A DNA stretch of 64,000 nucleotides, from the NCBI GenBank assembly GCA_948470475.1, contig OX419347.1, forward strand, positions 538,501 to 602,500. Reading direction: 5' to 3'. Below are positions 1-13,180 of this stretch, piece after piece. Position numbers and translations under genes: made by a program. Within the stretch, counting starts at the first letter, position 1. Each line of letters starts with the position of its first letter. This DNA comes from Galaxea fascicularis. Taxonomy: Eukaryota > Cnidaria > Anthozoa > Scleractinia > Euphylliidae. The notes under the pieces are model-generated. The model ran no database searches, was not told the origin of the DNA, and saw only the letters and a program-made list of their open reading frames with translations.

Positions 1-80
1 AATTCACAAGATGCGCGACTTCATACAATTCGCAGTTTTGTTGAGCGAACTATACATAAAAAATCGCACAACCTTCTCGT

Positions 81-168
81 ACAATTCGTGATTAATAGAT
101 ACTCGTGATTTTAAAAGTTCTCAAATTGCACTCGCACCTATTAATCGTACCTGTTAATCACGAATTGT
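81..168. repeat. Imperfect inverted repeat with TCGTACAATTC-type arms
   Basis: The arm at 81-102 (ACAATTCGTGATTAA followed by TAGATAC) is matched in inverse orientation by 147-168 (GTACCTGTTAATCACGAATTGT). The wording resembles the foldback at 32215-32346, which also carries TCGTACAATTC and ACTCG blocks, so the two may be copies of one AT-rich foldback family. No target-site duplication was found. Confidence 0.5.
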
Positions 169-238
169 CACAAATTGTGACGAATCAATACTCGAGGTCG
201 TACGATTTCCTATATTAATAAGCACATCTGTGAATGCA

Positions 239-299
239 TAGTCTCCTTCGCAGCCGTTTTTTGGGCTGACAGCCCAAAAAACGGCTGCGAAGGAGACTA
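239..299. mobile_element. 61-bp perfect palindrome with 9-bp target-site duplication
   Basis: The insertion begins TAGTCTCCTTCGCAGCCG and ends with its exact reverse complement. Two 30-base arms (239-268 and 270-299) flank a single central A at 269. It is bordered by the direct repeat GTGAATGCA (230-238 and 300-308). Such a structure is expected for an extremely short foldback MITE that is nothing but two fused terminal inverted repeats. The 9-bp duplication is a size typical of Mutator-like elements, but the superfamily is not proven. It contains no coding capacity. Confidence 0.85.
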
Positions 300-308
300 G
301 TGAATGCA

Positions 309-3300
309 GAAATCGTTGACGGATCTTTCCTCATTCACGTCAGTCCAAATTGTACATGTAGTGGTGTAGTTAGCACGCGATCGTCTCTGTCTCTGTGACG
401 CGAATGTTGAATGTTGAATCACGCCACTATGTAACGCTGCGTAACCTCATCAACGCGTTCCTAATTTTGTCGCCGGGTTCTCATCTGGTATGGTTTTTTT
501 ATTCAAAGAACGATGCAAACTTGTCTCTTCTCATCGTATCTAATGTCTCTAATTTTATCGCATCTTCTATACCGTTTATTTCAGTGTATCTTTAATACTT
601 ATCTTACTTCTCACTTCTGCAAGCTTAAATTTCCGCCACCTTAAGACCTTGTGACAACATTTACGTGTTCATTTTCTCGTCATCAATTCCTATATTTATA
701 CCTCAAACTCCAAAGACTGGGCCAATTTAGAATTTCAATATTAGCTTTCTTGGTGTGCTTCAAACTTCGAGCATATCCTTTAAAGGACATTTAATCTTTC
801 TTTCGCCATTTCCCTCGAAAGTGGACGCAACTATGGCTTCCTTCTTCGAATACCTCAGGTTCGTGTTTCCTGGACCGAACATGGTGATCAGAAGGCCCAT
901 TATTGCGATAATAACTGCAACCACGAGTAAGAACAAGAGGGCTTGCCACAAGCGGAAAAACCACCTCACGCCAAAACAAAATTACCGCAGTTCCTATTCA
1001 TGTGGTGCCTTTACGTAGAGTAGCTTGGCTATTGAGCTTCGGGATGTTACAAATACTGGAAGGCACAATTCTTGGAACGCAACGAGTTTCTCACTTCGGT
1101 TAGAAACCAGGAGTGGAATTGAATTCTGAAATGATGACTCCAAGAAGTAATGCACGGGCCGGCTCTGTAGAAAGTCCCACTCCTTTCGTTGCCCAAAATT
1201 CCATTGGTGCTTGGTGTCATAAAGCTTGTTTCCAGGCCAGATTTTCATGTCACAAGGCAGCTGCAAGAGAAGCTGGATCTTCACCAGTATGGTCAAACAA
1301 TTATCAAACTCTCCTGGCTTTACGTTAAGGCATGGAGAGAAATAGCCTGCTGTTTCGCCGTTCAGAAGATCAATCGATCAGTTTTGTGTGATTTTTCCGC
1401 TTATAGCAAGGACGGCGAGGACGGCTGATTGGGGTCACGTGTTTTGTGACGAAACAATTGTACTCGCACAGAATTTTCAAACGGGACAAGAATTGCTAAT
1501 CACCAGATAATAGTAAGAAAACGGTATTATGTCATTTCACTTATTTAAGAAAGTAAGTAGATGTTTAGTAAGTAACGCATACCATTTTTATCCTTTAAAT
1601 AAGAATTGAAGAACAGTTTTTGTGCCATGCAAAAGACAGAAAGGTAAAAACGCATGTACCACGTTGCACTTAATCCCGTTGATCCACTTTTAATTAACTT
1701 GCTATCGAGTTTGAAAGGTTTCAGCAAGAAATGAGTTTAAGTCAGCAAGTCCAGGTCTGTAATCTTGACTAATGGGAAGTCCTTTGGTTAAAATACAGTA
1801 GGGCTATCCTGCATGTTCCACAAATGAGGTCCAAGTTGCCCTTGCACATGCTCGAGCAAAAGTGACGGCAAAGAAAAAAAGATTGAGATTTCTCATGTGA
1901 GGTTTTCAAAATGTATCTTTCACATACCTGAACGAGGTTTTGAAAGTGAAAACCTGGTCAAAACATTAATCACTAGTTAATCCTGATTAAAATTGGAAAT
2001 TTGAAAGGAGCAAATGGTCTAATGTTATCGACCTTAAAAGCCTGAAAAGTCAGTTGAACGGGATTCAAACCTATGAACATATCAGTATTATACCTCTGTT
2101 ATACCCCTCCAACTGAGCTTGGAAGGAATAACCAAAAATATTGTTTTTAACCATGTACATATGGTATGAAACACATTAAATGCTCTGTATTTATGCGATA
2201 AATAAGTGTGTTTCACTTTCTTCTTCGCCGTTTAGGTCTCGATCACAGGGTTTAAGTGACGTGACAAGGCAGCGCTGAGTACTTCATTAACAAATGATAG
2301 TGAGGCCGATGTGGATGGATAAAACCTAAACAAAGAAGCTATTCAGCGCTTAAAACCAAATTCAATAAAACACAATAAAGCTTTACGAGGAAGCTTATAC
2401 TCCTGGGAAACAAAGCGGTGTAAGTTTTCGTCATTGTCTTCTTGGCGATGAAAGCGTAAGAAAGATTTTCACTTCGCGGTTGAAATTGAAATTGAAATTG
2501 AATTGACAACTGTTCTGTGGCAACGTGCAAGGTTTCATTTCCCCAAACTGTTAAACCTGAGGAATAATTATCTATTCCTAAACTTACTATAAGGAAGGTC
2601 AGCGACTTCAATTTGCAAAAGAGATGTTTTCGTAACAGTTCACCAGTAAACCATCTGTTGTCAAGGAAATTGTACTAACACAAGTCTGATGGTAAGTAAC
2701 ACACTGTATTCTTTTGTCTGAGAAGCAAGTAAGGCGATCTCGTCATGTCCAGACATGTTGGGGTGTCTAGAGGCAAACAACAACTTACACTTATATGAAA
2801 CTTCACCTATGATTATTTAATTGGGTTAAGAATTGTAAATACGATGAGCTAGGCACTCGAATTGCTTCAATGTGGTGCGCGGTGTTCAAAGTAGTGTACC
2901 AAACATAATACGGTTTTGGGAATAGATCTGCAAAGACTGGCTACAATAGAAGTCTTCACATGTGAATTTAGGCTTCTAACGGCGGAAGCTTCAGCCCAGT
3001 TCCATTTTCTGAACGTACGTAGGTAGGATCAGATTACACTATGACTGTAGCAAGAATTTTACACAAGCTGTCATAAATCATGACAGAGGTTTTTCTAAAG
3101 TCAAATGAACAAAGTGCTTTGCTTCTTTTCCAGCCTTAGACCACTTCTGAATTTTGCTTTATAGAAACCGTCTCACCGTTTGAGTATCTAAGAGCCTTAG
3201 TATTCAGTATTGGCCACAGCCATCAAACCCTTTGCTATTCGTGCACTTTTCAAGTGCAATTATAAAAGGATTACTAATAAGGAACGCAATATTTTCCAAT

Positions 3301-4155
3301 GAATTATTCCTTTTTGGGTGAGCAGCATAAAAACGACCATTAAACTAATGTTGTTTGCCTTGTAAAAAAAATTGATTTTATTAAAAAGAAAAACTGAAAG
3401 TTTCACGAAATTTAGCTTTTGCTCATAATATTGAATGAAATAATAGTATTTATCCTTTCCTTTTGTAAAGTGAATCGTCAAGCCTATATGACTGCGTTTT
3501 GCTTATTTGCATTTCCAGCTGAAGAAGTACACTTCTTCTCCTTGGGAACGATAGGAGTCTTGACAGTCTTTTCAGCATTTTTCCTGCACCCTAATATCTC
3601 TTGAAAAAATGCCCTCTAAACCTAAGATAACTTCCAGTAACTGCTATCATCTGTCAGAATTTGTCTTTTTTTTTCAAGTAGTTTACCTCGCAAATTCTAA
3701 TTCAACTTTGATGCAATTGTTGACTGATTTGATTTGTAGAGAAAAAAACAGAAACATCTACTTAAAACGTACCTACAAACTGTGCTTTCGATTCTGCAAA
3801 AACCTTACCTTGGCACAAAGTTAGGGAATTAGAAAGACCCAAAGGGAAAAATAATTAACTGAGCCTCCTAGAATCAAACTTAACGGCCATTTCCGAAGTC
3901 TAATCTTAGAGAAAGTTTCTATGATTCAAACAAATAGTTCTAATAATCAGTTCCTAATTAGCAGTCAGTTGAGGGTTCCCTGCAACTTTTAATCCTCCTG
4001 CCCGGTGACGGAAAGTCAAGAAAGGTGTCGACTCAGCACTTAATATAATAAGGGACACGTACTATGTACTATGTACTATGTACGCGGCACACTATAAGTC
4101 CTAAATACATTACATACAGTTACATTTACTGGTAATGCATCTTTCTATTTTGCAG
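309..4155. other. Intergenic stretch without a supported gene
   Basis: Only short open frames occur. The least random are on the minus strand at 760-981 and 994-1296. The first encodes a strongly hydrophobic stretch (LLFLLVVAVIIAIMGLLITM) followed by a charged tail. It has no ATG at its 5' end and could be the last exon of a membrane protein. The second has 100 codons and no recognised domain. A short ACTATGT tandem run lies at about 4062-4082. A splice-acceptor-like TTTTGCAG ends at 4155, just before the lysine-rich gene, suggesting a 5' UTR intron upstream of it. Confidence 0.4.
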
Positions 4156-4173
4156 CCAAACTGAATTTCGACG

Positions 4174-5561
4174 ATGACAATGGCACTACCCAGAACCACC
4201 CTCACAAAATCACGCAACCTGTCACGCCGTGATCACGTGCTAAATCTTTTACCTCCGCTGAATGTGGTGAATAAACAGGACGCTACAATGCACGAGCGAC
4301 TGTTTGCAGAAGATCCCCCACGAAAGAACTACCCTGGAAATTTTCCAAGCAAAGTTCTTCGACATCTTGGTGCCTGGACGTTTTACTCTTCGCCGACAAA
4401 AGGAGAACTTGCTCTACTTGACAGAAGTATTTACGACTTAAAAAATGACACAAAGAAAACAGATGCAAATGAAAAGAAGCCCAGCACGACGCACAATGAA
4501 GACGACACGAAAAAGGGAACCCAGTTCAAATACGATGGTGATGGGAAAAAGAGACTGGAAACTACCAAAGGCAATGCTGTTAAGGCCAGTCAGAAAAGAG
4601 AAATCCGGCGAAAAAAGGAAGATGAAGAAACTTCACAGATAGAAACAAATAAGAAAATACAAAAGGGAAAGTCATCCTTGGCTTCAAAATCAACACAAAA
4701 CGTAACTTATGACTTGAATTCATTGCAAAAAATAAAACGGCGGTTTAGCGAAGATAGGAACTACACTGTTGAAAGTACAAAGAAAACGATCAAACGAATT
4801 TCAAGCTTAAAGCGGGCGTCTAACAAACAGCAACAGAACACAAAAGTCAAGGATAAGACCATTAGGTCCCAAACGCTTGTTTCTGCAGTTGAAACTGAAT
4901 AACACTAAAAAAGTCACGCGGTAAGGTACTTGGAGGTGCGAAGTCTGGTACAGAATTTGCCAATGAGGATCTGGCAGTTAAGGGACACTACATGCCAGTA
5001 CCAGGTCGCAAAAAGGTCCCGGGCAAAAGTGGTAAAAACAATGAAGAAGCGACTCGGAATCAAAAAAGTGAAAAAGCTTTGAGAGATGGGGACCAAACAG
5101 ACAGACCAAAGTTGAACACCAATGAATGGAAAGATAACAGATCGAGGAAGGCGAATCGAGCTTCACACCATGTAAACATGTATAGCGCCAGACCATGTGA
5201 CGGAAATAAAGGAGAGACGGTTGCATCTGAGAAAACAACGATAAAGGAAGTTAGGCGCTCGGTTATAAAGATACCATTGGAAGAAAATGAAAGTCCAGAG
5301 GAAAGTGAGCACAACTTAAGCAGACCGAATATTGAGGATTTAGAATGCTATAACAACGATGATCCTCGCAAGTCACAAAAATGTGCGACGGATGAAAATA
5401 GTTGCGAACTTTCAGAAAATTGATTATCGCGTGAGAAACACGTTACGTTTGGTGCCAGTGCTGGAAACGAACAAGAAAGTGGGAAGGAAAGGCCAAAGTC
5501 GCAAACAGAACGAAAGAAAACACGGAAACGAAATGGGAAAAACAAAGCAAAGACAGGTTAA
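4174..5561 (+). pseudogene. Lysine-rich protein gene interrupted by a frameshift and an in-frame TGA
   Basis: I do not recognise the family. The ATG at 4174 follows an in-frame TGA (4162-4164) and a likely acceptor at 4155. The first frame gives 242 residues: a less biased N-terminus (FPSKVLRHLGAWTFYSSPTK near residues 58-77), then a basic, charged low-complexity region, ending at TAA 4900-4902. A second frame, open from 4899, continues the same Lys/Glu/Ser-rich composition (KSRGKVLGGAKSGTEFANED) to TGA 5421-5423. That same frame then resumes (LSREKHVTFGASAGNEQESG) until TAA 5559-5561. One single-base shift near 4890-4905 and one nonsense codon therefore separate three parts of what reads like one ~460-residue protein. 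A pseudogene, an assembly error, an intron or recoding are all possible; I favour a pseudogene or sequence error. Confidence 0.5.
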
Positions 5562-6896
5562 ATAAAAACAATCATAAAATTGGTAAATGTACGTGCATGA
5601 CAAGCTGTCATTGACGTCACTTCAAAACAATCTCCTGAATTATGAAATAGCTCAACCACCAGGCGAAATAAGACTTAAGTGGCATGTGAACAACTTTAAG
5701 AATAGTCTGAACATTTCATCGGTCAGAAAGTCAGAAATCTGGCTATAAAGCAATAAGATGCCGACAAAACACACAGGAATATCATATCAATAAAGCATAT
5801 TCTTACATGTGACAATGTTTATTATGAATGTTTAATAGATACCCACGCTTTTTTGATGATCTGTTTGGGTTTTATCAGTAGATTCCTTTCCATTCTGCAG
5901 ATAGTTGTAAGGTAGGATATATAAAAGTTTTTACTGGACATAGTTTTATAACTGTTTGTTATTGTGGATTCTGCCTCTCAAAATAATTAATGGTATTTAG
6001 ATTGGTTTTCAGGTAAGAACTTAGTTTTAAACTCATTTTTTTTAACAATTTTCTCCATGCACATTTATAAAATATTACCTTTTACATTTATTTACATTAA
6101 TAACGTCCTGTAAACTATTCGTACTTTAATTTACTTTATTTGCTTCGTTGTTACTCATGATCATATACTCGTTTGAATCTATTTCACTTTTCTAAATTAA
6201 CAATATTGTAATCTCCTTGTAATTTTTACTTTCAACCTTCTTGTTGTATTTTAATATTATCTGAAACCACCAGACTCGATTAGCTTTTTTTTAAAATTTC
6301 ATTTCATTTCATTTATTAGTCAGTTGAGGTGAGGAGACATCATTGATTCATTAAAAAAGGAGAAAGTTTGGACTTAACAGTAGGGTGCTGTATTGTACAA
6401 CGATGGAGGATTTTCCAACATGTTCAACAAATTACTAGCCACTAGAAAGACATTAAATAGTTGATGTTTGGAACAGTAGTCCTTCATCATACACTCTGAA
6501 GAAAATGGAAAAGCTTTAATTGTCAGCTTTTTATCTCTTTACAATGTACAATTTGCTTTTGAATGCAGTTGATAAAAGCAAAATTTTCTGTCACCCCTCT
6601 GACCATACAGCACCAGTTTCATAACCAAATAACATTCTGTATCCTTTATCAGTGCCAACCCTCAGCCTGTAAGGGGTCTTTGCCAACCATACCACAAGGG
6701 CATGGCATGGTTTCATTAAGAGTAGAGCACAAAAAGCACCTGTAGGTAATTATTTTTGTATTCTATTCTGAAAAGGAACTGAAAGTTCTCTTGGAGTTTA
6801 TGGGACTCATCACCGATATTTCAGAGAATGCACAGGTTGAAGTGTTGTATGTACAATTTCTTCAGCACTTGGCCTTTTCAATGTCAGACCATCACT
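5562..6896. other. AT-rich spacer, nothing supported
   Basis: No open frame with family resemblance, RNA gene or clear inverted repeat was seen. It presumably holds the 3' ends of the flanking converging transcripts. An ATAAAA-type run follows immediately after 5561. Confidence 0.5.
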
Positions 6897-7176
6897 TCAG
6901 TGCTTCTTTATTAAATTAGCCCACGATCTTTGATTGTAGCCTTCATCTTCCTCTTCCTCAAGTTCATAAATCTTTTTGGGTTTCTCAGGTTTAAGCCTCT
7001 TCATTCTAGATTTTTTCTCCTCCTCTGACATGGTAGCTGGATCAATTGGTTGTTTTACTATTTTGTAAGGCTCCTCATATCGAATGACAAATGTAGAACC
7101 ATCAGGTTGCACAAGCCGTACCTTATATGTACGAGAATATATGGCTCTTGCAGTCCGAGTGATTGCTGCACTACAA
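6897..7176 (-). CDS. MRPL55: Mitochondrial ribosomal protein L55 (bL31m / mL55), 3' exon
   Basis: Component of the large subunit of the mitochondrial ribosome. The exon begins after the acceptor TTTTTCCAACAG (AG at 7177-7178 on the minus strand) and reads SAAITRTARAIYSRTYKVRL, then VQPDGSTFVIRYEEPYKIVK, PIDPATMSEEEKKSRMKRL, ending in ANLIKKH and the stop. Metazoan MRPL55 has the same order: an N/S-R-A-S-x-T-R block, a V-x-Q-D-G-S-T-I-x-I-R-Y-x-E-P core, a P-I-D-x-x-T-x-S-x-E-E block and a basic tail. The exon starts with the third base of a codon, so an upstream exon with the mitochondrial targeting peptide must exist at higher coordinates. I could not fix it, although ATGATTAGAGCATCACTGGG (minus strand, near 7435) is a targeting-peptide-like candidate. 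Confidence 0.9.
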
Positions 7177-8194
7177 CTGTTGGAAAAAGCAAAAAGATGT
7201 CCACTCTAAGCATATGTTTACTGCCCCTTTGTAGTGGCATTAAAGAGGTTCAAAGTCTGCCAAAATCCCATACATTTACTGTAATCATTGTTTAGCGTAT
7301 TCTCCCTCCAGTCAAGATGGCATCAAAAACTGTGGTAATTTGTTGACCAAGAAGAAAGATCCTAGCTCAACTTCGAAATCTTTGCAGAGGCTTTTTAGCC
7401 TTTTCTTGTAACGTATCCCAGTGATGCTCTAATCATGATGGCCAGCACAAATGGACATAAAGCATTGACCATCACAGTATGCACCTGGCAACGGCGGGTT
7501 TATTTTACAGGTCACATTTCACAGGTCAATGTACAGGTCACCGCGCTACAGATAAATAAACAAGCCCAAAAGAGTCTCCTACTCTTAATCACTATTTAAA
7601 ATTTGTCTTAGATGGGTGTGAAACTGTTTGGATTGGTAACCAATCGATAAAACAGTCACCTGTTCCTCTGACCTGTGGAATGTGGCCTGTAATATAGACC
7701 CGGTCGCCTGGCAACCACGTACCTGGATTCTCTGTTTTGACTTAGAAACGTATTGGGTGATCTTTGAACGAAATTTCTAAACAAGGACCCATATGTTATC
7801 CTAAAATTCGAAATGGATAAATAGGTCATTGAAAATAAAATTGCAATGGATAAGAAAGGCGATCTTAATGCAGAAATAGAAGAATTTCTACCGTGTCCTG
7901 CACCTTATGTAGGCCGCCATTTTGAATACAGGACATCCGCTGACTGTTTATACCGTACATTCAAATGATTGGTTCTGGTGTTGTGATCGTTCAGTTTTCA
8001 TGGGACTCGTGACCGTCACAGGGGCATTCTCAAGACTCGTGATGAATTTATGACATAATTTAAAAGTATAAAAGGATTTTAAGGTCTTTTATATGATAGC
8101 TGAATATCAGGAATCAGACAGAATCAGCCTCAAGCATGTTACAGTCTCTTGAATCGGTCTAGCTAAAGAGTTCTCAGTCTCCCGCCACCTTATC
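7177..8194. promoter_or_regulatory. Divergent spacer between MRPL55 and CTNS
   Basis: The two genes are transcribed away from each other, so this 1 kb should hold the start of MRPL55 (including its unplaced first exon) and the CTNS promoter and 5' UTR. A short inverted-repeat element occupies about 7479-7720. No TATA box or other core motif could be assigned with confidence. Confidence 0.4.
7479..7720. mobile_element. MITE-like inverted-repeat element in the MRPL55-CTNS spacer
   Basis: The left arm (ACGGCGGGTTTATTTTACAG, then GTCACATTTCACAGGTCA) is matched imperfectly by the reverse complement of the right arm (GACCGGGTCTATATTACAGG, then CCACATTCCACAGGTCA). Arms are roughly 45 bp around a ~150-bp AT-rich core. 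No certain target-site duplication was found, so the exact ends are approximate. Confidence 0.55.
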
Positions 8195-11100
8195 ATGAGC
8201 AGAACTGCAGGGCTGTTGTTTGCGTGTTCGGCTTTACTCATTTGCCGAATAAGAGGTACGTAATAACAAATTTAAAGATGTTCTATGTGATTGTATTTGG
8301 TAATTTGTAAGTGGAGAGTTTTAATAATATTTAGAACGTTCATTATGATTGTACATTTCAGAAATGAACAAAAACTGACAGTTAAGTTAATATACATGAA
8401 GTGTAAAAGCTTTTGAGTTTTATATCACATTGCTTTGATGATGATTTTGTGATGAAGAAGACGTTGGATTTAATGACACATACAAACTAATATATTTATT
8501 AATGTTGATAACAGGTAGTGTTTGTTTTTCATTTTAGCTCAGAAACTTAACCTGAATATAGATCCAGATGATACCAAAGTTCAGATTGGAAAGTCTGTAC
8601 ATCTTGAAGTGTCAGTGAGGTATTAGCCAATTATATTACTTTCAAGATGCATGCCTGCATGGAGGTCAAGGTGTATATGTTCCTCACTCAGGATATCATT
8701 TCCCATGTTTATATTTGAATGGCTTGATAGTAACACTGAAAGGAGAAGATAGATGCTGGTCATTGTTGGGGTTTATGTTTAATCTTTTAACCCAACACTG
8801 ACCAGCATGTAATTTTCCCTTTCAATGTCACTGCTTTTTCAAAGATGAAGGTAATGAGAAGAAAGGAAATGATCACTGAAGATAAGATATTTTGATTTTC
8901 TGATAAATTCTCTAAAACCAATGGAAAAAATGTATGTTGATATGGGTCAAAGGTCAGTCAGCTGATATTCAACATATAATAATTCCATCAGTATAATAAA
9001 CCAAGAGTTACAAGTTTGGAAGTGGCCAGGTCATGCCTTAAATGGTTTTGGTATTTCATTGTCATCATCATTATTACTACCACCATTATTGTTAATGATA
9101 TCATTATTATCAGAACATGGTCCAGTTTGTTTTGTGGTCGGGCCACTTGACTTTGTTGTAGGGTTGTTTAATAGTATACCGATTTTTTAGCATAGAAAAG
9201 GTGTGCAGTTTGATATGATTTAGCTTGTCACTGGTTTGTGCTTGTCAGCTGAGAACCCTTGACACTAGCACCCTCTGTAACTGCATGATTGTTGTTCTTC
9301 AATTAAGCGGCAAGATAGCTCCAAACACCTCAATAGTGATTGTCATTGAAAACAACAGTACGACCATCATTGATGTCCCAAAGAAGGTAAATATTTAAGT
9401 TGAGGGTCAGAATTAGGCATATCCTGGAAATATGTTTGTGTAGAAAACTATACCTACAAAGGAGGGGATAGAAAGTTTAATTTTAGTCAAGATCAACCCC
9501 CATTGTTATCATCACTGCTATTGATAATGTTACTCTTTCATCAACACTGAGTGCTACCATCAACGTTGCCATTGCCATCATCACCATTACTATCATTCCC
9601 CTTCTAACTAGTGTAACAAGGATTGAGCGACAGTACTAGCTATAGTGGTTTCTCGTCACTACTGTGTTGTAGTGCCAGCAGGCTTTTAGCCAGGTGGCCG
9701 GCCAGCCGTCTTTTGGATGGCCGCTTTTAGAAGAAATTCAACGAAAATTAATTTAATCTCTTATACTTTTATGGGAAAACATACCTCCTGGACGGCCAGT
9801 TTCTAATGTCTGGCTAAAAGCCTGAGTGCCAGTTAATCTTATATATTAATCTTGACCAATTTGATCAACTTTTTAGGTTTACTTAGATAATTCCAGTCAG
9901 AAAAAATCAGTTAAAGTTCATGGTAGTGGTATTGGAAAAGCAACCCTTACATGCTCGATACAACGCAATGACACCAGTACTGACAGCTCTGGAAGGTTTG
10001 GAATTAACCAATAATTTATTGTTGGACATCATTACTATTGATGTTTATTAATTACTAACGTTTTGTGAATAATTTGCTTATTAGACAAGTGGCATCAGTT
10101 TTCACTAGATAAGGCAGTGTTTAATTTTGTGTTTTTGAGATCATAGTTTGCTCTCTCTCTATTTTTCCAATTGGATTACATTTGGATAAGCATTTAAGGA
10201 TAAAAATCAGCAATTTTGTCACTTGAAAATAATGACATGGCAACATTTAAATGTTATGTGAAACTTCTTTCATCGATTTTTATCCTTAAATGCTCATTTC
10301 TTTTTGTCAGTGTTAAGGTCACAGTCAGAGTGGTGCACTACCTGCCATTAATTGTTATCAATGCTGTAATTGGTTGGATCTATTTTGCTGCATGGTCTGT
10401 TTCTTTTTACCCTCAGGTAAGAAAAATCAAAATAACCCAAAATTAACTTAGTTGTGTACTAACCTAAATGCCAGCACTTGAGAAACCAAGGATACAAGTG
10501 GCTATGTATGTGTTCTGCTGAGTGGTAAAAATATTGATTTAATATGACTTTCTTCAAAATCCAGAGTCTCAAAATACTAGGGCAAAGTGTAGAAATCAGA
10601 TAATAAAACTGTAATTCAGATCAGCTGCTTGCCAGTAATTCTTTGATTATATATTTTTCTCCTGCTGTTACAACCTTTTTGTGAGTATATATGGAAATGG
10701 AAATAAAAGTTATATGTTGTTGTTATAGAGCTGATTATGGAATGACCTAGCTAATTATACCTTATAGGCTCACAGCAGTCCATAGTTTATCTAATTTTAA
10801 TGCTAATTTCAAGGATCATGTCTTAGCAGCTTTCTTACAGCATGGGTTTTATAGATCCATGTATTTTCTGTAACAAGCTTTATTAATTATTTTTCTCCAA
10901 GAGTGTATATTATTGTAATATTATTATTAATAGAGTTAGTAATAGTAATTTCATATGTTGAGTCAACTGAAAAGCCATTCATGGAGTTAACTAATAAAAG
11001 TATTATTATTATTATAATTATTATTACTATAACAGTGTATTATCATCATCATCATTTTTATTATCTTTCTTGTTGCATAATGTGAACTGTGTACAGATAA

Positions 11101-13145
11101 AAATATAAAATGTTTAATTAATGTAAGGTGGTTTTTTTTTGTTTTTCAGACTTATCTAAACTGGAGGAGACAGAGGTAGCAATGACATTACAGCTGTAAT
11201 ATCACTTATGAAGGAATATATTAGATTTAGTTATATGCAATAGACTGCATTTTCCATGGGATTCCTGAGAAGTGTTCTTCCAATAACATCCAAAGTAGAT
11301 ATGTGTTATGCCAAGAAACCAACAGAAAATGTGGTCTATTGCTTTTATAAAACAAGTGTAAGTAGTAACACAGAGTTTCACGAGAAAGTACAAGTTTGTC
11401 AGTACAATAAACCAATTTTTAGGTTTTTGACCAATCAGAGCATGCATATATATTCCCTCAATTATTTTATAAAGTGTGTTTGATACAGACAACAATGATA
11501 CAACATTGATCGACGGTGTAATCACCAGATAAAAATCTCCTTTCTGACCTCAGTTTTTCATTTGAATGGTAATCAATGACAAACAACATTCCAGAATAAT
11601 TTGCACATAATGTGGGCTAAATAGATGTGACAATTTTAGTTATATACAGCTGTAGGTGTTCTTTTTAATTTTGCTGTTGTATAATTTGTTTTTTCAGCGT
11701 CATTGGACTCAACTTTGATTTCCTAGCCTATAACCTCACAGGATTTATAGCGTATGGCTTATTTAACATTGGGATGTTCTGGATACCCACTGTGCAGGTC
11801 AAAGACTGTTTTAAGTAGTACCGGGGGTGGTAGTAAACTTTAAGTTAGAGATCATCAATATATATATATATATATATTCTTCACTAAAAGCACAGAAAAG
11901 AAGCTTCTTTTAAAGCCATAACTAAGGTTTTTTGTAGGAGAAAGGCCCTTTGGAACCCTGGTTTGTAATGTGAGATACTTTGTAACTCTGGTAACTTGTA
12001 ATGAGGTCCTTTGTAATCCTGGTTTGTATTGAGGTCCTTTGTAACCCTGGTTTGTATTGAGGTCCTTTGTAACCCTGGTTTGTAATGAGGTCATTTGTAA
12101 TCCTGGTTTGTAATGAGGTCCTTTGTAACCCTGGTTTGTAATGTCAGGTACTTTGTGACGCTGGTTTGTAACAATGTCCTTTGTAACCCCAGTTTGTTAT
12201 GAGGTACTTTGTAACGCTGGTTTGTAACAATGTCCTTTGTAACCCTGGTTTGTAATGAGGTCCTTTTTAACCCTGGTTTGTGATGTCAGGTACTTTGTAA
12301 CCCTGGTTTGTAATGATCGGGCAGCTTGTCAAGTCTGCAGACTATAGAATTCTTCAGTATAAAGTCATGGAATGAAAAGTTTAAAGTTGGTGTAGGCTAT
12401 TTGGTCCCTTCATCTATCAGCCACACTCCCCACTTTTCACTTTGTTATTATTTTAATAGAGCAGTTAATAAACAATATTATAAAGATGTATCTTCTGGTC
12501 TTGCATAGTAATCCCCTTCTCCCTTTCTTTCTTTTTGGCAAATTTTGTATAAATGTTTTTGCTTTCCTTTACAGCATGAATATTTTGCAAAGCACGAAGG
12601 TGGAGTGAATCCTGTGCGAGCGAATGATGTATTTTTTACAGTACATGCTATTGTTCTTACATTCATCACCATTCTTCAGTGTTTATTTTATGAGGTATGT
12701 TACATCTTTGATCAGGTGTCTAATATGAATTAATTATTAACTTTTTAGTCTAGTGATTATTGAGAAAACATATGGACCACAAATCATTTGAACAAATTCT
12801 TAATGCATTTCACAACAGATATTGTAATAAATTGTTAATTTGTGCAATTATTGAATAAATTTCTACATTTAATAGTTAACTAAAATATTTTCATTTGTTT
12901 TCTTTATTTAGCGAGGAGACCAGAAAGTGTCATTTGTGACTAAAATCGTCTTGGCTTGCACATGGCTCTTTGCTGCAGCAGCATTGGTTGTAACATTGTA
13001 CAACAAAATTACATGGCTGACATATCTGTATTACTTTTCATATATAAAAATTGGTGTTACACTAATCAAGTACATACCTCAGGTTGGTTTAAAAATGTTT
13101 CTTTCCTTTATTATTGAACTGTTGCATTAATTTCAGTGAATCAGC

Positions 13146-13180
<35 letters not shown>

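Noticed and set aside
11855..12094. 79-codon minus ORF
   Set aside because: It is only the translation of the 28-bp minisatellite in CTNS intron 7.
11930..12320. CRISPR-like repeat array
   Set aside because: Repeats are head-to-tail without unique spacers, in an animal intron.
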